From: an uncultured Collinsella sp.
GTDB taxonomy: Bacteria > Actinomycetota > Coriobacteriia > Coriobacteriales > Coriobacteriaceae
Direction: 5' to 3'
NCBI GenBank assembly: GCA_934630735.1
Contig: CAKTWK010000035.1
Coordinates: 1 to 22,552, forward strand
DNA: 22,552 nucleotides
The notes beneath the pieces are model-generated. The model worked only from the letters and a program-made list of their open reading frames with translations, had not been told where the DNA came from and ran no database searches. Shown here in pieces: positions 14,560-22,378 of this stretch (the first letter of the stretch is position 1; every line of letters begins with the position of its first letter). A program made the translations under genes and the position numbers.

Positions 14560-15585
14560 ATGCTCGCGTTCAACAACGACTATTCCCACGGTGCTCATCC
14601 GGCAGTGCTGCAGGCGCTCGTCGATACCAACATGGAGCCGCAGCCCGGCTACGGTACCGATGCGCACACCGAGCGTGCCAAGAAGCTTATCCGCGAGGCC
14701 TGTCAGGCCCCCGATGCCGACGTGTTCTTGCTGGTGGGCGGCACGCAGGCCAACGCGACGGTGATTGACATGCTGCTCGCGCCCTACGAGGGCGTCGTTG
14801 CCGCCGAGACCGGCCATGTCGCTTGCCACGAGGCGGGCGCCATCGAGTTTGGTGGCCACAAGGTGCTCACCATCCCCGGCTACGAGGGCAAGATGCACGC
14901 CGAGGATCTCGAGAACTATATTCAGGTGTTCTACGAAAACGAGAGCTACGAGCACACGGTGTTCCCGGGCGCCGTGTACGTGAGCCTATCGACCGAGTAC
15001 GGCACGCTGTACTCCAAGGCCGAGCTCGCGGCGATTCACGCGGTGTGCCAGAAGCGCGAGATTCCGCTGTTTGTGGACGGTGCTCGCCTGGCCTATGCGC
15101 TGGCGGCCGATGAATGCGACATTACCCTGCCCGAGCTGGCGCAGCTGTGTGACGTGTTCTACATCGGCGGCACCAAGTGCGGCGCGCTTTGCGGCGAGGC
15201 TGTGGTGTTCTGCGGCATGCACGCCCCGGCGCACCCCATTCCGCGTATTAAGCAGCACGGCGCGCTGTTGGCCAAGGGCCGCCTGACGGGCGTGCAGTTT
15301 GAGGCGCTCTTTACCGATGGCCTGTATTTTGAGATTGGTCGACAGGCGATTCAGACGGCCCAGGCGCTGCGTCGTGTGCTGCACGAGCGCGGCTACCAGT
15401 TCTTTTTGGAGACGCCCACAAACCAGCAGTTCGTGATTCTGCCCAACGAGGACATGGCCCGCATTCGCGAGCATGCGGCGATCGAGTACTGGGAAAAGTA
15501 CGACGATACCCACACGGTGGTGCGCTTTTGCACCAGCTGGGCCACGACGCAGGAGGACATCGACGCGCTGGCGGCTGTCCTGTAG
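14560..15585 (+). CDS. Threonine-aldolase-family PLP enzyme
   Basis: The product is a 341-aa fold-type I PLP enzyme of the beta-eliminating lyase/threonine aldolase family, likely cleaving L-threonine or L-allo-threonine to glycine and acetaldehyde. The start MLAFNNDYSHGAHP is typical. Further marks are GGTQANAT (60-67) for phosphate binding, HEAGAIE (90-96), FVDGARLAYA with Asp173 for the pyridine nitrogen, and Lys206 (GGTKCGA) as Schiff-base lysine. Length is normal. AGAGAGGA precedes the ATG. A -10-like TACAAT (14507-14512) lies in the end of the upstream gene, and a strong terminator follows. Related activities on other beta-hydroxy amino acids cannot be excluded. Confidence 0.9.
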   Translation: MLAFNNDYSHGAHPAVLQALVDTNMEPQPGYGTDAHTERAKKLIREACQAPDADVFLLVGGTQANATVIDMLLAPYEGVVAAETGHVACHEAGAIEFGGHKVLTIPGYEGKMHAEDLENYIQVFYENESYEHTVFPGAVYVSLSTEYGTLYSKAELAAIHAVCQKREIPLFVDGARLAYALAADECDITLPELAQLCDVFYIGGTKCGALCGEAVVFCGMHAPAHPIPRIKQHGALLAKGRLTGVQFEALFTDGLYFEIGRQAIQTAQALRRVLHERGYQFFLETPTNQQFVILPNEDMARIREHAAIEYWEKYDDTHTVVRFCTSWATTQEDIDALAAVL

Positions 15586-15603
15586 CCTGATGCAATGACG
15601 AGG

Positions 15604-15646
15604 GGCCGCCTTGCGCTGGGTTTGGCGCAAGGCGGCCTTTGTTTTT
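15604..15646 (+). terminator. Intrinsic terminator after the aldolase-family gene
   Basis: GGCCGCCTTGCGC (15604-15616) pairs perfectly with GCGCAAGGCGGCC (15625-15637) and runs into TTTGTTTTT. Confidence 0.93.
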
Positions 15647-15662
15647 GAGAGAGAAGGGTTGT

Positions 15663-16244
15663 ATGACCGAGATGTCCGAGCCGGCGATTCGCCTGGCGAC
15701 GCCCGAAGACGCGCCGGCGTTGCTTGCCATCTATGAGCCGTATGTGCGCCAGACGGCGATTACCTGCGAATACGAGGTGCCGAGCGTTGAGGAGTTCGCC
15801 GGGCGCATCGAGCGTACGCTCAAGCGCTATCCGTATCTGGTGATGGAGCTGGACGGGCGTCCGGTAGGCTATGCCTATGCGAGTCCGCTCAACAGCCGCG
15901 AGGCATACGACTGGTCGGTCGAGACGTCGATTTACCTGGCACGCGACGTGCGCCACGGCGGGCTGGGCCGCAAGCTGCACGATGCGCTCAAGCAGTGCCT
16001 GATCGCGATGGGCATCACCAACATGTGCGCGCTCATCGCCGTGCCGCACGACAAGGACGACGAGTATCTAACGCACAACAGCCAGGACTTCCATGCCCAT
16101 ATGGGATATCGCTTGGTGGGTGCTTTCGACCGCTGTGCCCAAAAGTTCGGCCGCTGGTACGACATGTGCTGGATGGAGCTGGTCCTGGCCGAGCGCACCC
16201 CCAACCAGCCCAAACCAACCTGGTTCCCCGACCTCCTCGCCTAA
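15663..16244 (+). CDS. GNAT N-acetyltransferase, phosphinothricin-acetyltransferase-like
   Basis: The product is a 193-aa acetyl-CoA-dependent acetyltransferase. It aligns by eye with the PAT/Bar-type subgroup: IRLATPEDAPALLAIYEPYV at the start, then the conserved VGYAYASPLNSREAYDWSVE stretch. The acetyl-CoA loop VRHGGLGRKL is near residue 105, and HMGYRLVGAFDRCAQKFGRW near the end. The natural substrate is unknown; relatives act on methionine derivatives or herbicide-like amino acids. ATG 15663 follows AGAGAAGGG; the in-frame ATG at 15639 lies inside the preceding terminator. The gene converges on the GntR gene, with a hairpin between the two stops. Confidence 0.88.
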   Translation: MTEMSEPAIRLATPEDAPALLAIYEPYVRQTAITCEYEVPSVEEFAGRIERTLKRYPYLVMELDGRPVGYAYASPLNSREAYDWSVETSIYLARDVRHGGLGRKLHDALKQCLIAMGITNMCALIAVPHDKDDEYLTHNSQDFHAHMGYRLVGAFDRCAQKFGRWYDMCWMELVLAERTPNQPKPTWFPDLLA

Positions 16245-16281
16245 AACCACCACGAAGGTGCCTGTCCCCTTTGCGGTGGTT
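16245..16281. repeat. REP-like hairpin between convergent genes
   Basis: AACCACC (16245-16251) pairs with GGTGGTT (16275-16281). The loop contains GGTGCCTGTCCCC, whose complement has the GGGGACAGG core seen in two other intergenic hairpins of the window. The right arm overlaps the stop codon of the minus-strand regulator. It may serve as a two-way terminator. Confidence 0.55.
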
Positions 16282-17002
16282 AGCCGATGGGTTCGGTGTA
16301 TTTGGCGCGGTCGGTGCGTTGGATGCGCTTGGAGACATGGAGCGGGCGGCCGTCGGTGTCGTAGACGTAGTCGGTGATCAGGATCAGCGCCTGACCGCGC
16401 TCGACGTTGAGCAAAAATGCCTCGTTTTGCGAGGCATAGCACACCTCAAAGGTCTTGTGCCCCTGTGCCGGCGCGCGATGGAATTCCTGGCGCAGCGTGG
16501 CGTAGAGCGAACCGTTGATATCGCGATCGATGAGCGACCCAAAGCTTGGCGGCAAATAGGTGGTCTCTAGGCACAGCGGCGCATCGTCCAGATAACGCAG
16601 GCGGACAAGTTTGACGAGCTTGCTGCCCACGGCGGCATCGAAAAACTTGGCCACGCTGCCGGCCGCCTTGGCAAAGCCCGAGTCTACCGTGCGTGTGGTG
16701 GGCTTCATGCCCTGACCCTGGATCTGTGCCGTATAGCTCGAAAACACCAGGTTGTTCTCGTGGAGCGCCGGCGTGTCGGCCACAAAGGCACCGCGTCCGC
16801 GCTCGGTGCGAACCAGGCCCTCATCAACGAGCACCTTAAGGGCATGGCGCACGGTGCTGCGCGACAGTCCCGATTCGTCCATGAGCTCCATCTCGGACGG
16901 CAGCTTGTCTTCGCGTGCGTAGGTGCCGGCGGCGATGCGGTCACGCAGCGTACTCGCCAGACGCTCGTATTGGGCCAAGTTCTTTTTTGACGAAGTGCTC
17001 AT
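16280..17002 (-). CDS. GntR-family regulator with UTRA domain
   Basis: The product is a 240-aa HutC-type repressor. The winged helix-turn-helix (about 12-75) has the family signature LPSEMELMDESGLSRSTVRHAL, and the wing reads RTERGRGAFVA. The UTRA effector domain (about 95-235) contains CLETTYLP and ends with the strand pattern YDTDGRPLHVSKRI. Such proteins usually sense a phosphorylated sugar or amino sugar made by the pathway they control. It is divergent from the SIS deglycase gene, and repeated operator-like sites lie between them, so it most likely controls that locus and itself. It resembles FrlR-type regulators of fructosamine use, though this is inference. Confidence 0.92.
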   Translation of the reverse strand: MSTSSKKNLAQYERLASTLRDRIAAGTYAREDKLPSEMELMDESGLSRSTVRHALKVLVDEGLVRTERGRGAFVADTPALHENNLVFSSYTAQIQGQGMKPTTRTVDSGFAKAAGSVAKFFDAAVGSKLVKLVRLRYLDDAPLCLETTYLPPSFGSLIDRDINGSLYATLRQEFHRAPAQGHKTFEVCYASQNEAFLLNVERGQALILITDYVYDTDGRPLHVSKRIQRTDRAKYTEPIG

Positions 17003-17012
17003 GCGAACAACC

Positions 17013-17030
17013 TGTATCTAACTTGTATGC
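17013..17030. promoter_or_regulatory. Operator-like repeat O1
   Basis: TGTATCTAACTTGTATGC lies 10 bp upstream of the regulator's start codon. It matches O3 (17152-17169) at 17 of 18 positions. Confidence 0.65.
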
Positions 17031-17045
17031 TTACTGAACCAAGCA

Positions 17046-17061
17046 TGTATCCAACATGACA
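17046..17061. promoter_or_regulatory. Operator-like repeat O2 (partial)
   Basis: TGTATCCAACATGACA repeats the first half (TGTATnnAAC) of O1 and O3 in the same orientation, with a diverged second half. Confidence 0.4.
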
Positions 17062-17122
17062 ACAAAACCGCTGGTAATGGATTGCCGAAAACTTTACCAG
17101 CAAAATTTCTAAGACAAATATA

Positions 17123-17134
17123 GCATACAACTAG
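17123..17134. promoter_or_regulatory. Operator-like repeat O4 (inverted half)
   Basis: GCATACAACTAG is the reverse complement of CTAGTTGTATGC, matching the TTGTATGC half of O1 and O3 in the opposite orientation. It overlaps AT-rich DNA (AAATATAGC) that may be the -10 region of the deglycase promoter. Confidence 0.4.
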
Positions 17135-17151
17135 TCGACATAACCAAAACA

Positions 17152-17169
17152 TGTATGTAACTTGTATGC
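17152..17169. promoter_or_regulatory. Operator-like repeat O3
   Basis: TGTATGTAACTTGTATGC lies 38 bp upstream of the SIS gene start. It is nearly identical to O1 and probably binds the divergent GntR/UTRA regulator. Confidence 0.65.
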
Positions 17170-17207
17170 CATCGAGAGCATCAAACGAGAAGAAAGGCTG
17201 ATGCACG

Positions 17208-18200
17208 ATGACTACTCAGGAACAGGTTAAGGACGTCGTCTCCCAGGTTTTGGCTGACAAGGCAGACAAGGGCGGCATCAAGCGCGTCGTGTGGATTGGC
17301 GCCGGCGGATCCAACGGCGGCAACTATCCTGCCCAGTACTTTATGGAGCACGAGGCCACGCAGGTCGTGAGCTCCAGCTACACCAGCAACGAGTTCGTGC
17401 ACGCCACCCCGGCCTACGTCAACGAGAACACCCTGGCCGTCGTCGTGTCCATGCGCGGCACCAAGGAGACCATCGTCGCCGCCCAGGTCGCCAAGGACCA
17501 CGGCGCCAGCACCATCGCCATCTATGTTGACGAGTCCGGCCTCACCGAGGTCTGCGACTACAAGATCCAGTACGACAGCCTGGCCATCGACGAGTCCTGC
17601 ATGGGCCGCACCAACTCCGCCGTCGTGACCATGATCGCCATGGAGCTTACGCAGCAGACCGAGGGCTATGCCGAGTACGAGACCGCCATGGCCGCCTTCG
17701 ACCTGATTGATCCCATCTATCGCAAGGCCTTCGAGTACACCCGTCCGCTCGCTGCCAAGTGGGCCGAGCAGAACGCCGACAAGCCCTGCATCAACGTTAT
17801 GGCTCAGGGCCCGCTTTTTGGTGCCGCCTACGTCTTTAGCATCTGCAACGTGCAGGAGATGCTGCAGATCGACTCCTGCACCATCAACACCTGCGACTTC
17901 TTCCACGGTCCCTTCGAGATCCTGGACAAGCGCACCTCGCTGTTCCAGCTCATCAGCGTCGGCCGCAGCCGCTGCAACGACGAGCGCGGCATCCGCTTTG
18001 TCAACCAGTACGGTGGCGAGCGCGTCTATCAGCTCGACGCCAAGGAGCTTGGCCTCAACGACATCAAGGACAGCGTAAGTGAGTATTTCAACCACCTGAT
18101 CTTTGCGCCGATCCTCAACAACGTGTACATGCGCGCGCTCTCTGCCGTCACCCACAAGGACTACATGACGCGCCGCTACATGTGGAAGCTGGACTATTAA
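17208..18200 (+). CDS. SIS-domain sugar-phosphate deglycase, FrlB/GfrE-like
   Basis: The 330-aa product has two SIS (sugar isomerase) folds. The first has the phosphate-loop-like IGAGGSNGG (about 30-38), TSNEFVHATP and VVSMRGTKETIVAA. The second has CDFFHGPFEI and ends with the TRRYMWKLDY tail. These patterns match, from memory, the fructoselysine-6-P/glucoselysine-6-P deglycase group rather than glutamine-dependent GlmS, whose amidotransferase domain is absent. The reaction would be release of glucose-6-phosphate and an amino acid from a 6-phospho-Amadori compound. The gene is next to its likely repressor and upstream of a mannose-family PTS that could deliver such a substrate. AAAGG lies 10 nt before the ATG. 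Substrate is inference; other amino-sugar phosphates are possible. Confidence 0.8.
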   Translation: MTTQEQVKDVVSQVLADKADKGGIKRVVWIGAGGSNGGNYPAQYFMEHEATQVVSSSYTSNEFVHATPAYVNENTLAVVVSMRGTKETIVAAQVAKDHGASTIAIYVDESGLTEVCDYKIQYDSLAIDESCMGRTNSAVVTMIAMELTQQTEGYAEYETAMAAFDLIDPIYRKAFEYTRPLAAKWAEQNADKPCINVMAQGPLFGAAYVFSICNVQEMLQIDSCTINTCDFFHGPFEILDKRTSLFQLISVGRSRCNDERGIRFVNQYGGERVYQLDAKELGLNDIKDSVSEYFNHLIFAPILNNVYMRALSAVTHKDYMTRRYMWKLDY

Positions 18201-18237
18201 GGGATAGAGCGGCCTAACAGCTCGATGTCCTCATAAG

Positions 18238-18300
18238 TTGCGGTGGAATAGTTCCTATTTGGGGGCTTGAAGCCTCTATTTAGGAACTATTTCACCGCAA
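18238..18300. repeat. 20-bp inverted repeat downstream of the deglycase gene
   Basis: Arms 18238-18257 and 18281-18300 pair at 19 of 20 positions, and the odd pair is G-T, which would still pair in RNA. The loop holds a second small hairpin (GGCTT/AAGCC). There is no T-run after it. It may be a REP-like element or a 3'-end hairpin. Confidence 0.7.
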
Positions 18301-18305
18301 CCGCC

Positions 18306-18344
18306 AAGTAATCCGCTGGGGACGGAGGAAAACGGATTACTTTT
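18306..18344 (+). terminator. Terminator-like REP hairpin after the deglycase gene
   Basis: AAGTAATCCG (18306-18315) pairs perfectly with CGGATTACTT (18333-18342), ending in TTTT. The loop reads CTGGGGACGGAGGAAAA and shares the GGGGAC[A/G]G core with the hairpins near 16262 and 22389. Confidence 0.65.
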
Positions 18345-18363
18345 CCGCTTACCGATTTGTGTC

Positions 18364-18390
18364 TTGAAAAATGTATATAACGACTATAAC
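18364..18390 (+). promoter_or_regulatory. Probable promoter of the DMT permease gene
   Basis: TTGAAA (18364-18369) and TATAAC (18385-18390, 15-bp spacer) make a plausible pair. The segment TGTATATAAC (18372-18381) resembles the first half of operators O1 and O3, so the same GntR protein might bind here. Confidence 0.45.
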
Positions 18391-18431
18391 GTAGTATGAA
18401 ACATATTGGAAACAATATCGAGGGGGCTGCG

Positions 18432-19514
18432 TTGAAGAAAAGCAATCTGGGCTATGTGCTGGTGCTGATTGCCGCGCTTATGTGGGGCAGCATCGGAATC
18501 TTTGTAAACGGAATATCGGCCCTGGGTGTTTCGTCTCAGAGCATGGCGGCCTTTCGCCTGTTGTCGGGTGCCGTCTTAATGGCTCCGGTCTTGGCATTTA
18601 TGGGTTGCCAGGGAGGTGCTCGTGAGGGAAAAGCCTCGGGTCCCATGGCATTGTTCAAGGCAAGTCCTAAAGAACTCGTCCCATGCGCGCTTGTCGGTAT
18701 AGTCGGTTTAGCCGTCGCCAACACCTGCTATTACGAGTGCATGGGCGAGGTGGGCATGTCCACGGCCTCGGTGCTGCTCTACACCTCGCCGGTGTTTGGC
18801 GTCGCGCTCGGCCGCGTGCTTTATCGCGAGGACGTGACCCCCAACAAGCTCGTCGCCATCGTCTTTAACATTGTGGGTTGCGTGCTCGCGGTGACGAGCG
18901 GCGACCTGTCTGGTTTCCATTTCTCGACTTGGGGCGTCGCGTCGGGTGTGATCGCCGGACTTTGCGGCGCGTTGCTGGCTGTGTTTAGCCGCATGGCCAC
19001 CAAGACGCTGCATCCGCTGGCGGTGACGTTTTGGGGCTTTGTTTTTGGCGGATGCTTTATGGCGGCGCTTTCGGCTCCGTGGTCCGATGTAGCCGCGGCA
19101 ATGTCCCCGCAACTCATTCTGCTGTTCGTAGGCTTTGGCTTTATTCCGACAGCTCTTGCGTACATCTTCTATATGCAGGGCCTTTCGATGGATCTTGAGA
19201 CATCGAAGGTGCCGGTCGTGGCTTCGTTCGAAACCGTGGCGACCGTTCTGGTCGGTATTGGCATCTACGCCGAGCCCGCCGGCGCGATCAAGGTCCTGGG
19301 CATCGTGCTGGTGCTCGCGTCCATCCTGATTATGAACACCAACTTTTCCAAGCTGCGCAACAGTGCCTTTGTCGGCCATATTGTCGAGAGCATGACCTTT
19401 AAGCCCAACGCGTGGTGGACGGAGAAATCGCAGGACATGGATCTGTTCCGCGAGCGCACGGGCATTGCGCTGGAGCCCACCGTACAGGAAAGCCCCTGGT
19501 ACTTCGTGCGATAG
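18432..19514 (+). CDS. EamA/DMT-superfamily permease with C-terminal tail
   Basis: The 360-aa product has ten hydrophobic segments arranged as two EamA repeats, the pattern of drug/metabolite transporters. The opening is KKSNLGYVLVLIAALMWGSI, and the first repeat contains MAAFRLLSGAVLM. After the last helix (ending ASILIMNTNF) there is an unusual soluble tail of about 55 residues. I choose the TTG at 18432, because GAGGGGG lies about 7 nt before it and the family's usual N-terminus begins there. The in-frame ATG at 18396 has no ribosome site and lies almost at the predicted transcription start. Its place between deglycase and PTS suggests it moves a product or precursor, for instance the released amino acid; this is inference. 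Confidence 0.82.
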   Translation: MKKSNLGYVLVLIAALMWGSIGIFVNGISALGVSSQSMAAFRLLSGAVLMAPVLAFMGCQGGAREGKASGPMALFKASPKELVPCALVGIVGLAVANTCYYECMGEVGMSTASVLLYTSPVFGVALGRVLYREDVTPNKLVAIVFNIVGCVLAVTSGDLSGFHFSTWGVASGVIAGLCGALLAVFSRMATKTLHPLAVTFWGFVFGGCFMAALSAPWSDVAAAMSPQLILLFVGFGFIPTALAYIFYMQGLSMDLETSKVPVVASFETVATVLVGIGIYAEPAGAIKVLGIVLVLASILIMNTNFSKLRNSAFVGHIVESMTFKPNAWWTEKSQDMDLFRERTGIALEPTVQESPWYFVR

Positions 19515-19667
19515 GGGGGGCTGCGCGCGGCGTCCGACCTGGGGTTATCCAGCCAGCGCCGGCCTACCCAGCCCCAACGTTTCAAGTACGTTAAACCCGT
19601 CAACGGTCGATTTTCACCCGCGAACGGTCTTTATACTAATTAGCAATATAAGCAACGTATAAGACGT

Positions 19668-19695
19668 TATAATGACCATAACGAAAAGGAGGAGG
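19668..19695 (+). promoter_or_regulatory. -10 element and ribosome site of the PTS operon
   Basis: A perfect TATAAT (19668-19673) lies upstream of a very strong GGAGGAGG site (19688-19695). No good -35 is seen at the right distance, which hints at an activator. The complement of 19656-19671 shares TATAACG and neighbouring bases with the promoter region near 18376-18391. A second -10-like TATACT is at 19632-19637. Confidence 0.45.
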
Positions 19696-19699
19696 CAAG

Positions 19700-20623
19700 A
19701 TGAATCAGATCATTCTCGCATCTCATGGCGGCCTGGCCGCAGGCGCCAAAGACACGCTCGAGATGGTTCTCGGCGACGTGTCAAACGTCCACGTCGTGTC
19801 GCTTGCTCGTGACGACAAGGAGCCCATCACCAATAAGGTGGACGCCATGATCGCCACGTTCAACGCGGACGACACCGTCTATGTGCTGACCGATATGCTC
19901 GGCAGCTCGGTCAACAACAACATGGTCGAGCTTTCCAAGAACGGCACGAAGTTCACGGTTGTCAGCGGTTTCAACATCCCGCTGGCGCTCACGCTCGCTA
20001 TGAGCCCCGTCCCCGTCAAGGGCGCCGAGCTCGCGGCCCTCATCAATGAGGCCCGCACCGGTCTGACCAACCCCAACGCACCGGTCGAGGCCGCCGCGGC
20101 TCCCGCCAAGAAGGCCAAGGCGTCCCGTCACAGCTCCGGTCCCGCCAAGATCGTCCTCGCACGTCTTGACTACCGTCTGCTGCACGGCCAGGTCGTCTTT
20201 ACCTGGACCACCAAGGTTCAGGCCGAGCGCATCATCGTCGTCGACAACGCTGCCGCCAACGACGACATCAAGAAGGGCGCTCTTAAGCTGGCCAAGCCCC
20301 AGGGCGTTCGCCTGAACGTCTTCACCGTCGAGCGTGCCCTCGCCAAGATGGACAAGCTCAACACCCTCGGCGAGCGGGTCATGTTCGTCTTTGGCAACAC
20401 TGCCGAGATGCTGCAGTTCTGCCAGGGCTACAAGCTCGACGCGATCAACCTGGGCGCCACCGCCAACCACGACGGTGCCGATCAGGTCGGCGGCAAGGAC
20501 AGCTCCGTCTTCCTCGACGCCAACCAGAAGGCCGACGTCAACCAGCTGCTCGACATGGGCATTAAGCTCTACGTCCAGCAGACCCCTACGTATCAGAGCG
20601 TCGACATCGACGCCAAGCTGTAA
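19700..20623 (+). CDS. Mannose-family PTS EIIAB
   Basis: The product is a 307-aa cytoplasmic phosphotransfer protein that takes phosphate from HPr and hands it to the incoming sugar. The EIIA domain (about 1-125) has the phospho-acceptor His9 (LASHGGLA). A flexible Ala/Lys/Pro-rich linker (about 128-148) leads to the EIIB domain (about 149-307), with phospho-His162 in RLDYRLLHGQV. The usual family motif is RxDxRLxHGQV, so all key residues are present. It is first of a three-gene set (EIIAB, EIIC, EIID) with short gaps, which together make a complete permease. Expected clients are mannose-type sugars, amino sugars or fructosamines. Confidence 0.93.
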   Translation: MNQIILASHGGLAAGAKDTLEMVLGDVSNVHVVSLARDDKEPITNKVDAMIATFNADDTVYVLTDMLGSSVNNNMVELSKNGTKFTVVSGFNIPLALTLAMSPVPVKGAELAALINEARTGLTNPNAPVEAAAAPAKKAKASRHSSGPAKIVLARLDYRLLHGQVVFTWTTKVQAERIIVVDNAAANDDIKKGALKLAKPQGVRLNVFTVERALAKMDKLNTLGERVMFVFGNTAEMLQFCQGYKLDAINLGATANHDGADQVGGKDSSVFLDANQKADVNQLLDMGIKLYVQQTPTYQSVDIDAKL

Positions 20624-20659
20624 TCAACCAGGCTTTTGCCTGACTGAAAGGAGAAGGGT

Positions 20660-21454
20660 ATGAATACGTTCATCAGTGCGGTGCTCGTCGGCCTCGTCGG
20701 CGTGTTCTGCATGTGGGACTCCCGCCTGCTCGGTCGTCTTAACTTCGAGCAGCCCCTCGTTGGCGCTACGCTCGTCGGTCTGCTGCTGGGCGATGTGCCC
20801 ACCGGCCTTGCCGTCGGTGCCGCCGTCGAGCTCGTGTCCATGGGCCTGGTGCAGGTCGGCGCCGCCGTTCCGCCCGATATGGTCCTGGGCGGCATCGTGG
20901 CCGCTGCCTTTGCGTGCCTGACCGATGCTTCCGCCGAGACTGCCATGACGATCGCCATCCCGGTCGCCGTCCTGGGTCAGCTCCTCGGCATCGTGTTCCG
21001 TTCCATCATCGCCGCCCTCACCCATGTGGCAGATAGCGCGATCGATAACGGAAAGTTCAAGACCGCCTACCGTATGCACATCTGCGCCGGCTCCGGTCTG
21101 TACGCCGTCATGTACTTCCTGCCGATCTTCCTCGCCGTCTTTGTCGGTACCGACCTGGTCCAGGCCATCGTCAACATGGTTCCCGAGTGGCTGTCCACCG
21201 GTCTTAACGTTTCGACCAAGATCATGACCGCCTACGGCTTGGCCCTGCTGCTCACCATGATGATCAAGAAGGGTATGACTCCGTTCCTGTTCATCGGTTT
21301 CCTGCTCGCCGCTTACCTCAACCTGTCCGTCATCGCGGTCGCTCTGATCGGTGTGTGCCTGGCTGTCGTCTTCATGGGCTTCAAGTTCAACGGTTCCCAT
21401 GCAGCCGCCGGTGTCGATTCCGACTACGATCCGCTCGAAGACGACGAAGACTAA
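20660..21454 (+). CDS. Mannose-family PTS EIIC
   Basis: The product is a 264-aa membrane subunit that forms part of the sugar channel. Family features are the start FISAVLVGLVGVFCMWDSR, the conserved QPLVGATLVGLLLGD and GAAVELVSMG stretches, and about seven hydrophobic segments. The C-terminus is acidic (DPLEDDED). GAAAGGAGAAGGG precedes the ATG, 36 bp after the EIIAB stop, and EIID begins 13 bp after this gene. EIIC and EIID act together in the membrane with EIIAB. Confidence 0.94.
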   Translation: MNTFISAVLVGLVGVFCMWDSRLLGRLNFEQPLVGATLVGLLLGDVPTGLAVGAAVELVSMGLVQVGAAVPPDMVLGGIVAAAFACLTDASAETAMTIAIPVAVLGQLLGIVFRSIIAALTHVADSAIDNGKFKTAYRMHICAGSGLYAVMYFLPIFLAVFVGTDLVQAIVNMVPEWLSTGLNVSTKIMTAYGLALLLTMMIKKGMTPFLFIGFLLAAYLNLSVIAVALIGVCLAVVFMGFKFNGSHAAAGVDSDYDPLEDDED

Positions 21455-21467
21455 GGAGGAACACACT

Positions 21468-22301
21468 ATGGCAACCGCAACCAAGGACGTGTCCCTGAAC
21501 AAGAAGGTCAGCCAGTTCTTCTGGCGCTCCTGGGCCATCCAGGCCTCTTGGAACTACGAGCGTCAGATGAACATGGGCTTCCTCTACGGCATGGTTCCCA
21601 CGCTCGATCGCCTCTATCCGGACGAGTCCGACCCCAAGCAGCTCGCTGCTAAGAAAGAGGCTTACCACCGTCACATGGCGTTCTACAACTGCACTCCGCA
21701 GACGAGCGCTTTTGTCCTAGGCCTCGCCGCCTCCATGGAGGAGGAGTACGCCAAGGATCCCGAGAACTTCGATCCCGATTCGATCAACGCGGTCAAGACC
21801 TCCCTCATGGGTCCGCTTTCCGGCATCGGTGACTCCTTCTTCCAGGGCACCATCCGCGTTATCGCCTTTGGCCTGGGCGTTCAGCTGGCTCAGCAGGGCT
21901 CCATCATGGGCCCGATCCTGGCCATGCTCATCTCCATCGTCCCCTCTGTGCTGATCACTTGGTTCGCAGCCAAGATGGGCTATCAGGGCGGCCACGAGTA
22001 CCTAAGCAAGCTTCAGGGCGGCGACCTCATGGAGAAGCTCATGTATGTCTGCGGCATCGTGGGTCTTATGTCCGTGGGCGGCATGATCGCCACGCTGATC
22101 GGCGCCACCACCCCGCTGCAGTTCGCTGACGGCACCGTCGTAATCCAGGACATCCTGGACGGCATGATGCCCCAGATGATCTCCCTCGGCCTCACCGGCC
22201 TTATGTACTGGCTCATCAAGAAGAACGTCAACACCGGTTGGCTTCTCGTGATCGCCATCGTGGGCGGCATCGCCCTCTCCGCGGCCGGCATCCTGGCCTA
22301 G
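21468..22301 (+). CDS. Mannose-family PTS EIID
   Basis: The product is a 277-aa membrane subunit unique to mannose-family PTS systems. It shows the typical N-terminal FFWRSWAIQASWNYERQMN stretch, then GFLYGMVPTL and the signature SLMGPLSGIGDSFFQGT. Hydrophobic segments follow, and the end is WLIKKNVNTGWLL. AAGGAGGA overlaps the stop region of EIIC, pointing to coupled expression. Length is a little under the usual 280-300 residues but no block is missing. Confidence 0.94.
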   Translation: MATATKDVSLNKKVSQFFWRSWAIQASWNYERQMNMGFLYGMVPTLDRLYPDESDPKQLAAKKEAYHRHMAFYNCTPQTSAFVLGLAASMEEEYAKDPENFDPDSINAVKTSLMGPLSGIGDSFFQGTIRVIAFGLGVQLAQQGSIMGPILAMLISIVPSVLITWFAAKMGYQGGHEYLSKLQGGDLMEKLMYVCGIVGLMSVGGMIATLIGATTPLQFADGTVVIQDILDGMMPQMISLGLTGLMYWLIKKNVNTGWLLVIAIVGGIALSAAGILA

Positions 22302-22334
22302 TCGCGACCAAGCGTTTAACCGCTTTCCCCGGGG

Positions 22335-22365
22335 GCCTGCCTGGCATCCCATACCCCAGGCAGGC
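22335..22365 (+). terminator. Hairpin after the EIID gene
   Basis: GCCTGCCTGG (22335-22344) pairs perfectly with CCAGGCAGGC (22356-22365). Only TTCC follows, so it may be a weak terminator or an mRNA-stabilising hairpin between PTS and the next gene. Confidence 0.6.
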
Positions 22366-22378
22366 TTCCATCCCCAAA

